Part shown: piece after piece, positions 43,602-53,202 of the stretch
Numbering within the stretch: position 1 is the stretch's first letter
Layout of the letters: each line of letters opens with the position of its first letter
DNA from: JAEUPI01 sp963814435
Lineage (GTDB): Bacteria > Pseudomonadota > Gammaproteobacteria > Burkholderiales > Burkholderiaceae_C
Reading direction: 5' to 3'
DNA length: 64,000 bases
Assembly: GCA_963814435.1 (NCBI GenBank)
Contig: CAWFCV010000018.1
Coordinates: 1-64,000 of the forward strand
Made by a program: the position numbers and the translations under genes
The notes under the pieces: model-generated
Seen by the model: only the letters and a program-made list of their open reading frames with translations
What the model was told of the DNA's origin: nothing
The model's database searches: none

Positions 43602-44911
43602 CGGCGCTCTCGCCCGAGGCCTTCGAGCAGGCCCGGCGCCTGTTCATCGAAGGCAACACGCACTTCGAAGGCGCGCGCTTTCGCGAGGCGCTGGCCTGCT
43701 TCGAGGCCTCGCTGCAATGGCTGCCCGGCCGGCCGTCGACGCTGACCAACCTGGCCGCGACGTTGATCCGCCTCGGCCGGCATGACGCGGCGCTGGCGGC
43801 ACTGCGCGGCGTGCTCGCGGTCGAGCCGGCGAACGCCGACGCGTGGTGCCACCGCGGCGTCGCGCTGTCGCACCTCGGGCGGCACGACGACGCGCTGGCC
43901 GCGTTCGATCGTGTGCTGGCGATCGAACCCGAACACACGCTCGCGCTGTACCACCGCGGCATCACGCTCAACGTGCAGCGCCGGCATGCATTGGCGCTGC
44001 CGGCGTTCGAGCGGCTGGTGCAACTCCAGCCCGATCGCGCCGAGGCGTGGTTCCGCCACGGGCAGACGCTGCAGGCACTCGACCGCCACGGCGAGGCGCT
44101 GCCGTCGTACGAGCGCGCGCTGGCGCTTGACGACACGCTGGCGCAGGCCTGGAGCAACCGCGGCGGCATCCTGAAGGACCTGAAACGCGTCGACGAGGCG
44201 GCGGCGTGCTACGAGCGGGCCATCGAGCTCGGCGCCGACGTCGAGGTCAATCGCTACTTCCTCGCGTCGCTGCGCGGCCAGGCCACGCCGTCCGTCGCGC
44301 CGAGGGCCTATGTCGAGGGCCTGTTCGACGAATACGCCGATCAATTCGACACGCACCTGGTGAACGTGCTGCGCTACCAGACGCCGCGCGTGCTGGTGGA
44401 CAACCTGCGCCGCGTGCACCCGCATGCCTTCCGCTCGGCGCTCGATCTCGGCTGCGGCACCGGGCTGTGCGCGCCGCTGCTGCAACCGGTGGTCCGGCAC
44501 ATCGACGGCATCGACCTGTCGCAGCGCATGCTCGACAAGGCGCGTGCGCTGGGCCTGTACGACCGTCTGGTGAAGGCCGACCTCGTCGAGCACCTCGCGA
44601 CCACCGAGCGGCGCTACGATCTGGTGCTGTCGGCCGACGTGGTGCCCTACCTCGGTGACCTGGACGCACTGTTCGCCGCCGTGCGCAGCGTGCTCGACGC
44701 CGATGGCATGTTCTGCTTCTCGGCCGAACGCGGCGAGACGGATTCGACCTTCACGCTGCGCGCGAGCATGCGCTACGCGCACGGCGAGCGCTACCTGCGT
44801 GAACTCGGCGCGCGGCACGGCTTTGCCGTGCTCGAGGTGCTGCAGCAGGTGCTGCGCGAGGACCAGGGCCGGCCGATCGACGGCTTGTACCTCTACCTGC
44901 ACGCGCGCTGA
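43598..44911 (+). CDS. TPR-class I SAM-dependent methyltransferase fusion
   Basis: 437 residues, GTG start overlapping the upstream TGA (GTGA at 43598). Residues ~10-225 hold six TPR units (ACFEASLQWLPGRPSTLTNL style, 34-residue period). The C-terminal half is a methyltransferase: EGLFDEYADQFDTHLV, SAM motif I ALDLGCGTGLCAPLL, IDGIDLSQRMLDKARALG and a post-motif LVLSADVVPYLGDLDALFAA. The gene looks coupled to the TauD dioxygenase. Target unknown; TPR-guided protein methylation is possible. Confidence 0.9.
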   Translation: MTALSPEAFEQARRLFIEGNTHFEGARFREALACFEASLQWLPGRPSTLTNLAATLIRLGRHDAALAALRGVLAVEPANADAWCHRGVALSHLGRHDDALAAFDRVLAIEPEHTLALYHRGITLNVQRRHALALPAFERLVQLQPDRAEAWFRHGQTLQALDRHGEALPSYERALALDDTLAQAWSNRGGILKDLKRVDEAAACYERAIELGADVEVNRYFLASLRGQATPSVAPRAYVEGLFDEYADQFDTHLVNVLRYQTPRVLVDNLRRVHPHAFRSALDLGCGTGLCAPLLQPVVRHIDGIDLSQRMLDKARALGLYDRLVKADLVEHLATTERRYDLVLSADVVPYLGDLDALFAAVRSVLDADGMFCFSAERGETDSTFTLRASMRYAHGERYLRELGARHGFAVLEVLQQVLREDQGRPIDGLYLYLHAR

Positions 44912-44926
44912 CGCCGCGCCGCCTTG

Positions 44927-45640
44927 TCAGCGCTTCGGCGCCGCCTCGAGCAGACGCACCATCGCGTCGTAGCCGCGCGATCGTGCCAGTTCCAGCGGCG
45001 TCCTGCCGGTGCGGTCGGCGAGCGCCAGGTTCGCGCCGGCGTCGACCAGCGCGCGCAGCGTGGCCTGGTGGCGCGGCCCGCCGTCGCCGAGCACCACGGC
45101 TTCGATCGCGGCCGTCCAGTGCAGGTTGTTCACGTGGTCCAGCGGCGCGCCGGCGGCGATCAGCTGGCGCACCACGCCGTCGTGGCCCAGGTGCGCGGCG
45201 GCGATCAGCGCGGTGCCGTCGTAGCGGCTGGTGACGAGCTTGGCGCTGGCGCCGAGCTCGAGCAGCAGCTTCAGCGTCTCCTCGTCGTCGGCCACCGCGG
45301 CGATCGTCACCGCGTCGTAGCGGTCGTTCTCCAGCGCTCCGAGATCGGCGCCCGCCTTCACCAGCGCGCGGATCGCGTCGCGATGGCGCGCGAACGTGGC
45401 CACGTGCAGCGCCGTGCGGCCGTGGCGGTCGCGACCGTTGATCGCGGCGCCCGACGCCAGCGCGGCGGCCAGGCGCGGCAGGTCGCCGCGGTGCGCCGCC
45501 GCGTGCAGCGCGCCGAACTGCGCCACCTCGGCAGCGCTCGGCGCCACTTGCGCCGGCGCCGCGCCGGGCAGCAGGGCCAGCGCCGATGCCACCGCCATCG
45601 ATTGCACCGTGTAGACCGCAGCGACTCGCATCGAACCCAT
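44927..45640 (-). CDS. Exported ankyrin repeat protein
   Basis: About 237 residues. Signal peptide MGSMRVAAVYTVQSMAVASA through LLPGAAPAQ. Five to six ankyrin units follow, e.g. LHAAAHRGDLPRLAAALASG, DRHGRTALHVATFARHRDAI, DGTALIAAAHLGHDGVVRQL and DRTGRTPLELARSRGYDAMV. Ankyrins bind proteins; bacterial periplasmic members often go with catalases or peroxidases, but none is adjacent here. Divergent from the cytochrome cluster. A GTG six bases upstream is an alternative start. Confidence 0.88.
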   Translation of the reverse strand: MGSMRVAAVYTVQSMAVASALALLPGAAPAQVAPSAAEVAQFGALHAAAHRGDLPRLAAALASGAAINGRDRHGRTALHVATFARHRDAIRALVKAGADLGALENDRYDAVTIAAVADDEETLKLLLELGASAKLVTSRYDGTALIAAAHLGHDGVVRQLIAAGAPLDHVNNLHWTAAIEAVVLGDGGPRHQATLRALVDAGANLALADRTGRTPLELARSRGYDAMVRLLEAAPKR

Positions 45641-45709
45641 TGTCACATCCGCCCGCGCGTTAAGACTGCGCTAAGGCGTGCGCGTGAGCATGGCGCCACT
45701 GGAGATGCC

Positions 45710-46117
45710 ATGAATCCACGCCCTGCCGACATTCCGAGCCTGGTGCTCGCATTCGCACTGACCCTGGCCCCGCTCGTGGCCCGCGCGGCCACCGCCACCG
45801 AGCTGCTGGGCCACTACGCGCAGCAGGCCGGCCGCCCCGCGGCTGCCGCACGCGGCCAGGCGCTGTTCACCAGCCAGCACGGACGCGACTGGAGTTGCGC
45901 GTCGTGCCACGGCGCCACGCCGGTTCGGCCGGGCCAACACGCCGCCACCGGCAAGCCGATCGGCGCGCTGGCGCCGGCCGCCAACGCCGAGCGCTTTACC
46001 GACCCGGCCAAGGTGGAGAAGTGGTTCCGCCGCAACTGCAACGACGTGCTCGGCCGCGAATGCGCGCCGGCCGAGAAGGCCGACGTGCTGGCCTGGCTGA
46101 TCACGCTCAAGCCCTGA
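45710..46117 (+). CDS. DUF1924 monoheme cytochrome c
   Basis: 135 residues. Signal peptide PSLVLAFALTLAPLVARAA. Heme motif CASCH in RDWSCASCHGATPVRPGQHA, a likely Met-free distal region, and FTDPAKVEKWFRRNCNDVLG with a second Cys pair NC...EC, a DUF1924 hallmark. Members sit with DHC and cytochrome b561 in a small electron-transfer set, as here. GGAGATGCC lies just before the start. Confidence 0.88.
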   Translation: MNPRPADIPSLVLAFALTLAPLVARAATATELLGHYAQQAGRPAAAARGQALFTSQHGRDWSCASCHGATPVRPGQHAATGKPIGALAPAANAERFTDPAKVEKWFRRNCNDVLGRECAPAEKADVLAWLITLKP

Positions 46118-46152
46118 GACCCAGGAGCCCATCATCATCGAAGTCCGCACAC

Positions 46153-46653
46153 ATGAAACCCGCTCCATCGTCGCCTCGCGTCTCGCCGCGCTGGCGCGCG
46201 CCGCTGGCTCGCGCTGCTGGCTCGCCGGCACCGGCACGCGGCGCACGCCGACGACAGCGGCCGCGGCGTGCCGCTGCTGCCGAACTATCAGCACGAATGC
46301 GGCGCCTGCCACCTGGCCTATCCGCCGGGGCTGCTGCCCGCGGCGTCGTGGCAGCGTCTGATGGCCAACCTGCCCAGGCACTTCGGCACCGACGCGTCGC
46401 TCGATGCCGTCGCCGGGCCTGCGATCGCGAACTGGCTGACGGCCAACGCCGGCACCTACAAGAAGGTGCGCGAGGCGCCGCCGCAGGACCGCATCTCGCG
46501 CGCCGACTGGTTCGTGCGCGAGCACCGCGAGGTCGGCACCGCGGTCTGGCAACGCCCGGCCGATCAAGAGCGCCGCCAACTGCCAGCGCCTGTCACACGC
46601 GCGAGGCCGACATCGGCAGCTTCGGCGAACACGACATCCGCATACCGCTGTGA
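46153..46653 (+). pseudogene. Diheme cytochrome c (DHC), frameshifted
   Basis: Restored protein: basic N-terminus MKPAPSSPRVSPRWR, a hydrophobic signal broken by an indel near 46205, then GVPLLPNYQHECGACHLAYP (heme 1 CGACH) and PPGLLPAASWQRLMANLPRH, FGTDASLDAV, ANWLTANAG. Heme 2 is CSACH; removing one C from CTGCCAGCG near 46580 gives NCSACHTREADIGSFGEHDI. This is the DHC (Sphaeroides-heme-associated) family. It lies between DUF1924 and cytochrome b561 and probably shuttles electrons with them. Confidence 0.8.
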
Positions 46654-46662
46654 GGTCCCGAC

Positions 46663-47372
46663 ATGAACGACAACACAACCGATCGATCCGTGCTGGTGTG
46701 GGACGCGCCGGTGCGCGTGTTCCACTGGCTGATGGTGCTGAGCTTCGTCGGCGCCTACGTCACCGCCGAAAGCGAGCGCTGGCGCCTGCTGCACGTGACG
46801 CTGGGCTACACGATGGCCGGTCTGCTGGTGTTCCGCCTGCTGTGGGGCCTGTTCGGCACGCGCCACGCGCGCTTCGCCGACTTCGTGCGTGGCCCGCGCG
46901 CGGCGTGGCGCTACGTGGGCAGCCTGCTGCGTGGCCAGCCCGAGCACCACGTGGGCCACAACCCGGCCGGCGCGCTGGCCATCGTGGCGCTGCTGGTGCT
47001 GACCGCGGCCACCGCGCTGACCGGCTGGTCGGCCTACAACGAGCTCGGCGGCGAATGGCTCGAGGAGCTGCACGAGGTGGTGGCCAACACCATGCTCGCG
47101 GTCGTGCTGGTGCACGTGAGCGGCGTGGTGCTCGGCAGCTGGCTGCACCGCGAGAACCTGGTGCGCTCGATGGTCACCGGCCGCAAGCACGCGTCGCCCG
47201 ACGAAGGCATCCGCCACGCCTGGCGCTCGGTCGCCGTGCTGATGCTGGCCGCGGTGCTCGCCTTCTGGTGGCTGCAATGGCGCAGCGCGCCGCAGGGCAC
47301 GTTGCGACGGCCCGACCGGCGGCGGTGGAGAAGGCGCGCCAACACGACCGACGTCATGGACACGATGACTGA
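46663..47372 (+). pseudogene. Cytochrome b561 / b-type heme membrane protein, late frameshift
   Basis: MNDNTTDRSVLVWDAPVRVF then HWLMVLSFVGAYVTA gives helix 1 with its heme His. RLLHVTLGYTMAGLLVFRLL, GALAIVALLVLTAATALTGW, LHEVVANTMLAVVLVHVSGV and a last helix VAVLMLAAVLAFWWLQW follow: the bacterial b561/Ni-hydrogenase cytochrome b pattern. After GTL (near 47300) a one-base slip leads to ARPAAVEKARQ and a His/Asp tail ending at 47372. It passes electrons between the quinone pool and the DHC/DUF1924 cytochromes (inference from family context). Confidence 0.82.
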
Positions 47373-47392
47373 TCGTTCGACAATTCGCCGCC

Positions 47393-48059
47393 ATGCGCAT
47401 CCTGCTGGCCGAAGACGACCCGCTGCTGGGTGACGGCCTGCGCGCCGGCCTGCGCCAGCTCGGCTTCCAGGTCGACTGGGTGCGCGACGGCGTCGCTGCC
47501 GAACGCGAGCTGCGCGCCGAGACCTACGCCGCCGCGGTGCTCGACCTCGGGCTGCCGCGCAAGGACGGGCTCGACGTGCTGGCCGCCGTGCGCCAGGCCG
47601 GGCTGACGCTGCCGGTGCTGGTGCTGACCGCGCGCGACGCAGTGCCCGATCGCATCCGCGGCCTGGACCTCGGCGCCGACGACTACGTGATCAAGCCGGT
47701 CGATCTGCACGAGCTGGCCGCGCGGCTGCGCGCGCTGGTGCGCCGCGCGCACGGCCAGCCGCGCGAATGCCTGTCGGTGCGCGGCGTCGTGCTCGATCCG
47801 GCGGCGCGCACGGTGCGACTCGACGGTGCGGACGTGCGTGCTGTCGACGCGCGAATTCGATCTGCTGCACGTGCTGATGCTCAACGCCGGGCGCGTGCTC
47901 ACGCGCGAGCAGATCGAGCAGCACCTGTACAGCTGGGGCGAAGAGGTCGACAGCAACACCGTGGAGGTGCACATCCACCACCTGCGGCGCAAGCTCGGCA
48001 GCGAGCTGATCCGCACGGTGCGCGGCGTCGGCTACCAGCTGGTGCGCGACGACGCATGA
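47393..48059 (+). pseudogene. OmpR-family response regulator (QseB-like), one frameshift
   Basis: MRILLAEDDPLLGDGLRAGL opens a normal receiver (acid pair EDD, phosphoacceptor in AVLDLGLPRKDG, Thr in VLVLTARD, Lys in DDYVIKPVD). A one-base slip near 47833 separates it from the winged-helix domain TREFDLLHVLMLNAGRVLTR, HIHHLRRKLG and IRTVRGVGYQLVRDD. 20 bases after the cytochrome b gene, so it is likely co-transcribed with the electron-transfer set and paired with the kinase at 48130. Confidence 0.85.
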
Positions 48060-48129
48060 GCGCCGCCCGGCCGCTCCGAAGGCGCTCGCTCCCCCTCGGG
48101 GGGAAGGCCCGCAGGGCCAAGGGGGCCCA
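48060..48129. repeat. GC-rich intergenic palindromic repeat
   Basis: Between the response regulator and the kinase lies CCGCTCCGAAGGCGCTCGCT, then CCCCCTCGGGGGG and AAGGCCCGCAGGGCCAAGGGGG. CCCCC/GGGGG and GGCCC/GGGCC arms form short hairpins. It is related in composition and order to 7366-7472. Its last bases AAGGGGG, 4 bases before ATG 48130, may act as the kinase ribosome site. Confidence 0.55.
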
Positions 48130-49482
48130 ATGACCGGCCTGCTGCGCTCGATGCAGGGCCGGCTGCTGGCGCTGGTGATGGCGGCGATGGCGCTGGTGTG
48201 GGCGGCCTCGGCATTGATTACCTGGTTCGATGCGCGCCACGAACTCGACGAGCTGCTCGACGGCCACCTGGCGCAGGCCGCCGCGCTGCTGGTGGTGCAG
48301 CAGGCGCACGAGATCGAGGACGACGACCACGCACGTCGATGCACCGTCACTGCACCGCTACGCGCCCAAGGTGACCTTCCAGGTCTGGCACGAGGGCCGG
48401 CTGGCGCTGCGCTCGTCGAACGCGCCGGTCGAACCGATGGCCCCGCCGGGCGGCGGATTCCATGCCGGCTTTCGCACGCTCGACATCGACGGCAAGGCCT
48501 GGCGCGTGTTCGCGGCGCGGGGCGCCGAGCGCGATGTGCAGGTCTATGTCGGCGAGCAGGTCGAGTCGCGCATCGCGATCCTGCGCGCGGTGTTGCGCAG
48601 CACGCTGTGGCCGGTGGCCGCGGCGCTGCCGCTGCTCGCGCTGGCGCTGTGGTGGGCGGTGCGCCAGGGCATGGCGCCGCTGCGGCGTCTGGGCCGCACG
48701 CTGGCCGCACGCCAGCCCCGTGCGCTGGATCCGGTGGCACTGGACGGCGCCCCGTCGGAGATGGCGCCGATGCTCGCCGCGCTGAACGGCCTGTTCGCGC
48801 GCATCGGCGAGCTGATGGAGTCCGAACGCCGCTTCACCGCCGACGCGGCGCACGAGCTGCGCACGCCGATCGCCGCGATCCGTGCGCAGGCGCAGGTGGC
48901 GCTCGGCGAGTCGACGAGGACACGCGCCGTCGTGCGCTGCAGGCCACGCTGCAGGGCTGCGACCGCGCCAGCCATCTGGTGGAGCAGCTGTTGATGCTGT
49001 CGCGGCTCGAGGGCGACGGCACGTTGACGCTGCAGCGCGTGGACCTGGCGGCGATCACCCGACAGGCGGTGGCCGCGCTGGCACCGGCCGCGCTCGACAA
49101 GGCCCAGCGCATCGAACTCGACGCGCCGGCGCCGTGCTGGGTGAGCGGCGACGAGGCGCTGCTCGGCGCGCTGGTGCGCAACCTCGTCGACAACGCGATC
49201 CGCTACAGCCCGCGCGAGGCGGCGGTGCACGTGCGGGTCGACGTCCAAGGTGCCGCGGTGATGCTCGCGGTGCACGACAGCGGCCCGGGTCTCGCCGAGC
49301 TCGACCGCGAGCGGCTCGGCCAGCGCTTCTTTCGCGTGCTCGGCACCGACGCCTCCGGCAGCGGACTGGGCTGGTCGATCGTGCAGCGCATCGCGGCCAC
49401 GCACGGCGCGACGGTGGCGGTCGGTCGCTCGGCGGCCTGGGGCGGACTGTCGGTGCAGCTCGGGTTCCCCGCCACGGCTTGA
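48130..49482 (+). pseudogene. Sensor histidine kinase (QseC-like), frameshifted
   Basis: Helix 1 is LLALVMAAMALVWAASALIT, the periplasmic sensor ~100 residues, helix 2 STLWPVAAALPLLALALWWA. H-box FTADAAHELRTPIAAIRAQA, N-box LVRNLVDNAIRYSPREAAV, G-boxes HDSGPGLAELDRERLGQRFF and GSGLGWSIVQRIAATHGA. Frames change near 48331 and 48918, the second just after the H-box. Size ~450 residues, normal for QseC. Phosphorylates the regulator encoded upstream; signal unknown. Confidence 0.85.
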
Positions 49483-49615
49483 TCCAGCGCCATCGACACG
49501 GTGCGCGCGCATCGGTTACGCTTGCCCGCCACCAGGCCAGTGCACGGCGATCCTGCGCGCGGCCTGGGCCACTGAGCGACGTCACACCCGGCACGATCGG
49601 ACGCGGAGAAGACCA

Positions 49616-50865
49616 ATGAAGAAGCGCAAGCCCTTGCGTCTGCACGTGCCGGAGCCGTCGGGGCGCCCGGGCCACGCCACCGACTTCTCGTACCTGCACC
49701 TGTCGCCCGCCGGCGCCGCGCGCCGCCCGCCGGTGGCCACCACGCCGGTGGAGACCAGCGACCTGGCCTACAGCCTGGTGCGCGTGCTCGACGAGGAAGG
49801 CCGCGCGGTCGGGCCCTGGGCACCGAAGGTCGAGCGCCAAGGACCTGGTGCGCGGCTTGCGCGCGATGATGAAGACACGCATCTTCGACGCCCGCATGCT
49901 GATCGCGCAGCGGCAGAAGAAGATCTCGTTCTACATGCAGTGCCTGGGCGAAGAGGCGATCGCCACCGCGCACGCGCTGGCCATCGAGCCCGGCGACATG
50001 TGCTTTCCCACCTACCGCCAGCAGGGCCTGCTGCTGGCGCGCGACGACGTGTCAATGGTGGAGATGATCTGCCAGCTGATGTCCAACGCGCGCGACCCTT
50101 TGCGCGGCCGCCAGCTGCCGGTGATGTACTCGATGAAGCGCGCCGGCTTCTTCTCGATCTCGGGCAACCTGGCCACGCAGTTCATCCAGGCCGTGGGCTG
50201 GGCGATGGCCTCGGCGATCCAGGGCGACACGAAGATCGCGTCGGCCTGGATCGGCGACGGCGCCACCGCCGAGGCCGACTTCCACACCGCGCTGACCTTC
50301 GCGCACGTGTACCGCGCACCGGTGATCCTGAACGTGGTGAACAACCAGTGGGCGATCAGCACCTTCCAGGCCATCGCCGGCGGCGAGGCCACCACCTTCG
50401 CGGCGCGCGGCGTCGGCTGCGGCATCGCGAGCCTGCGCGTCGACGGCAACGACTTCCTCGCAGTGCTGGCCGCGTCGCGCTGGGCGGCCGAGCGCGCACG
50501 CAGCAACCTGGGGCCGACGCTGATCGAGTGGGTCACGTATCGAGCCGGCGCGCACTCCACCTCCGACGACCCGTCGCGCTACCGACCGGCCGACGACTGG
50601 CAGAAGTTCCCGCTCGGCGATCCGGTCGCGCGTCTGAAGCAGCATCTCGATCGGCCTGAAGGCCTGGAGCGATGCCCAGCACGAGGCGGCGCAGAAGGAG
50701 CTCGAGGCCGAGGTCATCGCCGCGCAGAAGGAGGCCGAAACGCACGGCACCTTGCTCGACGGCCATATCCCGCCGATGGCGTCGATGTTCGAGGATGTCT
50801 ACAAGGAGATGCCTGCGCATCTGAAGCACCAGCTGGCGCAGCTGGAGGCGGAACATGGGCGTTGA
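49616..50865 (+). pseudogene. bkdA1: Branched-chain 2-oxoacid dehydrogenase E1 alpha, frameshifted
   Basis: Long N-terminal arm typical of BkdA1: LRLHVPEPSGRPGHATDFSY, LHLSPAGAARRPPV. Then QKKISFYMQCLGEEAIATAH, GDMCFPTYRQQGLLLARDD, and the ThDP site IGDGATAEADFHTALTFAH with VNNQWAISTFQ. The phosphorylation-loop-like YRAGAHSTSDDPSRYRP is present. Slips occur near 49840 and 50650; ~413 residues restored, normal length. Decarboxylates 2-oxoisovalerate and relatives with E1 beta. Overlaps bkdA2 by 11 bases. Confidence 0.92.
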
Positions 50866-51886
50866 CGTGACCACCACCCGCATGACGATGATCCAGGCGC
50901 TGCGCTCGGCGATGGACGTGATGCTCGAGCGCGACCCCAAGGTGGTGGTATTCGGCGAGGACGTGGGCTACTTCGGCGGCGTGTTCCGCTGCACCGAGGG
51001 CCTGCAGGCCAAGTACGGGTCGCAGCGCGTGTTCGATGCGCCGATCAGCGAAGGCGGCCTGGTCGGTGCCGCGGTCGGCATGGGTGCGTACGGCCTGCGG
51101 CCGGTGGTGGAGATCCAGTTCGCCGACTACTTCTACCCGGCCAGCGACCAGATCGTCTCCGAGGCGGCGCGGCTGCGCCACCGATCGGCCGGCGACTTCA
51201 CCGCACCGATCACCATCCGCATGCCCTGCGGCGGCGGCATCTACGGCGGGCAGACGCACAGCCAGAGCCCCGAGGCGCTGTTCACGCACGTCTGCGGCCT
51301 GCGCACGGTGATGCCGAGCAACCCGTACGACGCCAAGGGGCTGCTGATCGCGTCGATCGAGAACGACGACCCGGTGATCTTTCTGGAACCCAAGCGGCTG
51401 TACAACGGGCCGTTCGACGGCCACCACGAGCGGCCGATGGTGCCGTGGTCGCAGCATCCGGCCAGCGAGGTGCCCGAGGGCTACTACACCGTGCCGCTCG
51501 AATCGGCCAACGTGGTGCGCGCGGGCCGCGACGTCACCGTGCTGGCCTACGGCACGATGGTCTACGTCAGCGAGGCCGCGGCGAAGGCCAGCGGCATCGA
51601 CGCCGAGATCATCGACCTGCGCAGCCTGTGGCCGCTGGACCTCGACACGCTGATCGCCTCGGTCAAGAAGACGCGACGCTGCGTCGTCGTGCACGAGGCC
51701 ACGCGCACCTGCGGCTTCGGCGCCGAGCTGCTGTCGCTGGTGCAGGAGCACTGCTTCTACCACCTGGAGTCGCCGATCGAGCGCGTGACCGGCTGGGACA
51801 CGCCGTATCCGCATGCGCAGGAGTGGCACTACTTCCCCGGGCCGGCGCGCGTGGCCGCCGCGTTGCGTCGGGCGATGGAGAACTGA
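50855..51886 (+). CDS. bkdA2: Branched-chain 2-oxoacid dehydrogenase E1 beta
   Basis: 343 residues, intact. MTMIQALRSAMDVMLERDPK, VVFGEDVGYFGGVFRCTEGL, FDAPISEGGLVGAAVGMGAY, GLRPVVEIQFADYFYPASDQ, GGIYGGQTHSQSPEALFTHV and the C-terminal VVHEATRTCGFGAEL are standard for the transketolase-like beta subunit. The Glu in the GEDVGYF region contributes to ThDP activation. Forms the alpha2beta2 E1 of the BCKDH complex and feeds acyl groups to the E2 encoded next. Confidence 0.95.
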   Translation: MGVDVTTTRMTMIQALRSAMDVMLERDPKVVVFGEDVGYFGGVFRCTEGLQAKYGSQRVFDAPISEGGLVGAAVGMGAYGLRPVVEIQFADYFYPASDQIVSEAARLRHRSAGDFTAPITIRMPCGGGIYGGQTHSQSPEALFTHVCGLRTVMPSNPYDAKGLLIASIENDDPVIFLEPKRLYNGPFDGHHERPMVPWSQHPASEVPEGYYTVPLESANVVRAGRDVTVLAYGTMVYVSEAAAKASGIDAEIIDLRSLWPLDLDTLIASVKKTRRCVVVHEATRTCGFGAELLSLVQEHCFYHLESPIERVTGWDTPYPHAQEWHYFPGPARVAAALRRAMEN

Positions 51887-51888
51887 CG

Positions 51889-53178
51889 ATGGCCCATCAC
51901 ATCATCAAGATGCCCGACATCGGCGAGGGCATCGCCGAGGTCGAGCTCGCGGCCTGGCACGTGAAGGCCGGCGACACCATCGTCGAAGACCAGGTGCTCG
52001 CCGACGTGATGACCGACAAGGCCACGGTGGAGATCCCGTCGCCGGTGTCGGGCACCGTGGTGTCGCTCGGCGGCGAGGCCGGCCAGGTGTTCCCGGTGGG
52101 CGCCGAGCTGATCCGCATCGAGACCGCGGGCGACGCTGCGCCATCGCCCAGGACCGCTGCGCCGCCGCCGGCCGCGAAGGCGCCGGTCGCGCCATCACCA
52201 CCGGGCGCGGCGCCGGCCATGGCCGGCCTGGCATCGGCTGGCGCAGCGCCGCGGCCGGCGCCGCCACCCGCACCGACGCCGGCCGCACGGCCCGAGGACC
52301 GCCCGATCGCCTCGCCGTCTGTGCGACGCCGCGCCTGGGAACTCGGCATCGACCTGCGCGAGGTGCGCGCCACCGGCACAGCCGGCCGCGTGATGCACGC
52401 CGACCTCGAAGTGTTCGCGAAGACGAAGCCCGCTGCGCCACGCAGCACCGCACCGGCCGTGCCCGTGGGCACGCCGCGCGACGGCATCGAGACGATCCCG
52501 GTGATCGGCCTGCGGCGCAAGATCGCGATGAAGATGCAGGACGCCAAGCGCCGCATCCCGCACTTCAGCTATGTCGAGGAGGTCGACGTCACCGAGCTCG
52601 AGACGCTGCGCGCCGCGCTCAACGAACGCCACGGCGCGTCGCGCGGCAAGCTGACGCTGCTGCCGTTCCTGATGCGCGCGATCACGCTGGCGGTGGTGGA
52701 GCACCCCGAGGTCAATGCGCGCTTCGACGACGAGAAAGGCGTGCTGACGCGCCACGCCGCGGTGCACCTGGGCATCGCGACGCAGACCGACGTCGGCCTG
52801 ATGGTGCCGGTGGTGCGCCACGCCGAGGCGCTGGACCTCTGGAGCTCCGCCGCCGAGGTGGTGCGCCTGGCCGCCGCCGCACGCGCCGGCAACATCACGC
52901 GCGACGAGCTGAGCGGCTCGACGATCACCATCACCAGCCTCGGGCCGCTGGGCGGCATCGTCACCACACCGATCATCAACCACCCCGAGGTGGCGATCGT
53001 CGGCGTCAATCGCATCGTCGAGCGGCCGATGATCCGCGGCGGCCTGGTGGTGCCGCGCAAGCTGATGAACCTGTCGTCGTCGTTCGACCACCGTGTGGTC
53101 GATGGCCAGATCGCGGCCGAGTTCATCCAGGCGCTGCGTGCGCGGCTCGAAAGCCCGGGGTTGCTGTTCGTCGAGTGA
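51889..53178 (+). CDS. bkdB: Dihydrolipoyl acyltransferase E2 of branched-chain 2-oxoacid dehydrogenase
   Basis: 429 residues. One lipoyl domain (1-78: HIIKMPDIGEGIAEVELAAW, lipoyl Lys in DVMTDKATVEIPSPVSG), a Pro/Ala-rich linker, a peripheral subunit-binding domain (PSVRRRAWELGIDLREVRAT), a second linker, then the catalytic domain with FDHRVVDGQIAAEF (His/Asp). The linker DNA is rich in GCGCCG repeats. ATG is two bases after bkdA2. No E3 (lipoamide dehydrogenase) gene follows; E3 must come from elsewhere. Confidence 0.94.
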   Translation: MAHHIIKMPDIGEGIAEVELAAWHVKAGDTIVEDQVLADVMTDKATVEIPSPVSGTVVSLGGEAGQVFPVGAELIRIETAGDAAPSPRTAAPPPAAKAPVAPSPPGAAPAMAGLASAGAAPRPAPPPAPTPAARPEDRPIASPSVRRRAWELGIDLREVRATGTAGRVMHADLEVFAKTKPAAPRSTAPAVPVGTPRDGIETIPVIGLRRKIAMKMQDAKRRIPHFSYVEEVDVTELETLRAALNERHGASRGKLTLLPFLMRAITLAVVEHPEVNARFDDEKGVLTRHAAVHLGIATQTDVGLMVPVVRHAEALDLWSSAAEVVRLAAAARAGNITRDELSGSTITITSLGPLGGIVTTPIINHPEVAIVGVNRIVERPMIRGGLVVPRKLMNLSSSFDHRVVDGQIAAEFIQALRARLESPGLLFVE

Positions 53179-53202
53179 GCGGCAACCGGCCCGGCGAGCG
53201 GC

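Noticed and set aside
49616..53178. Pyruvate dehydrogenase complex
   Set aside because: Separate E1 alpha and beta subunits with the long BkdA1-type N-terminal arm, and a single-lipoyl E2, fit branched-chain 2-oxoacid dehydrogenase better; the Burkholderiales PDH E1 is normally a single chain.
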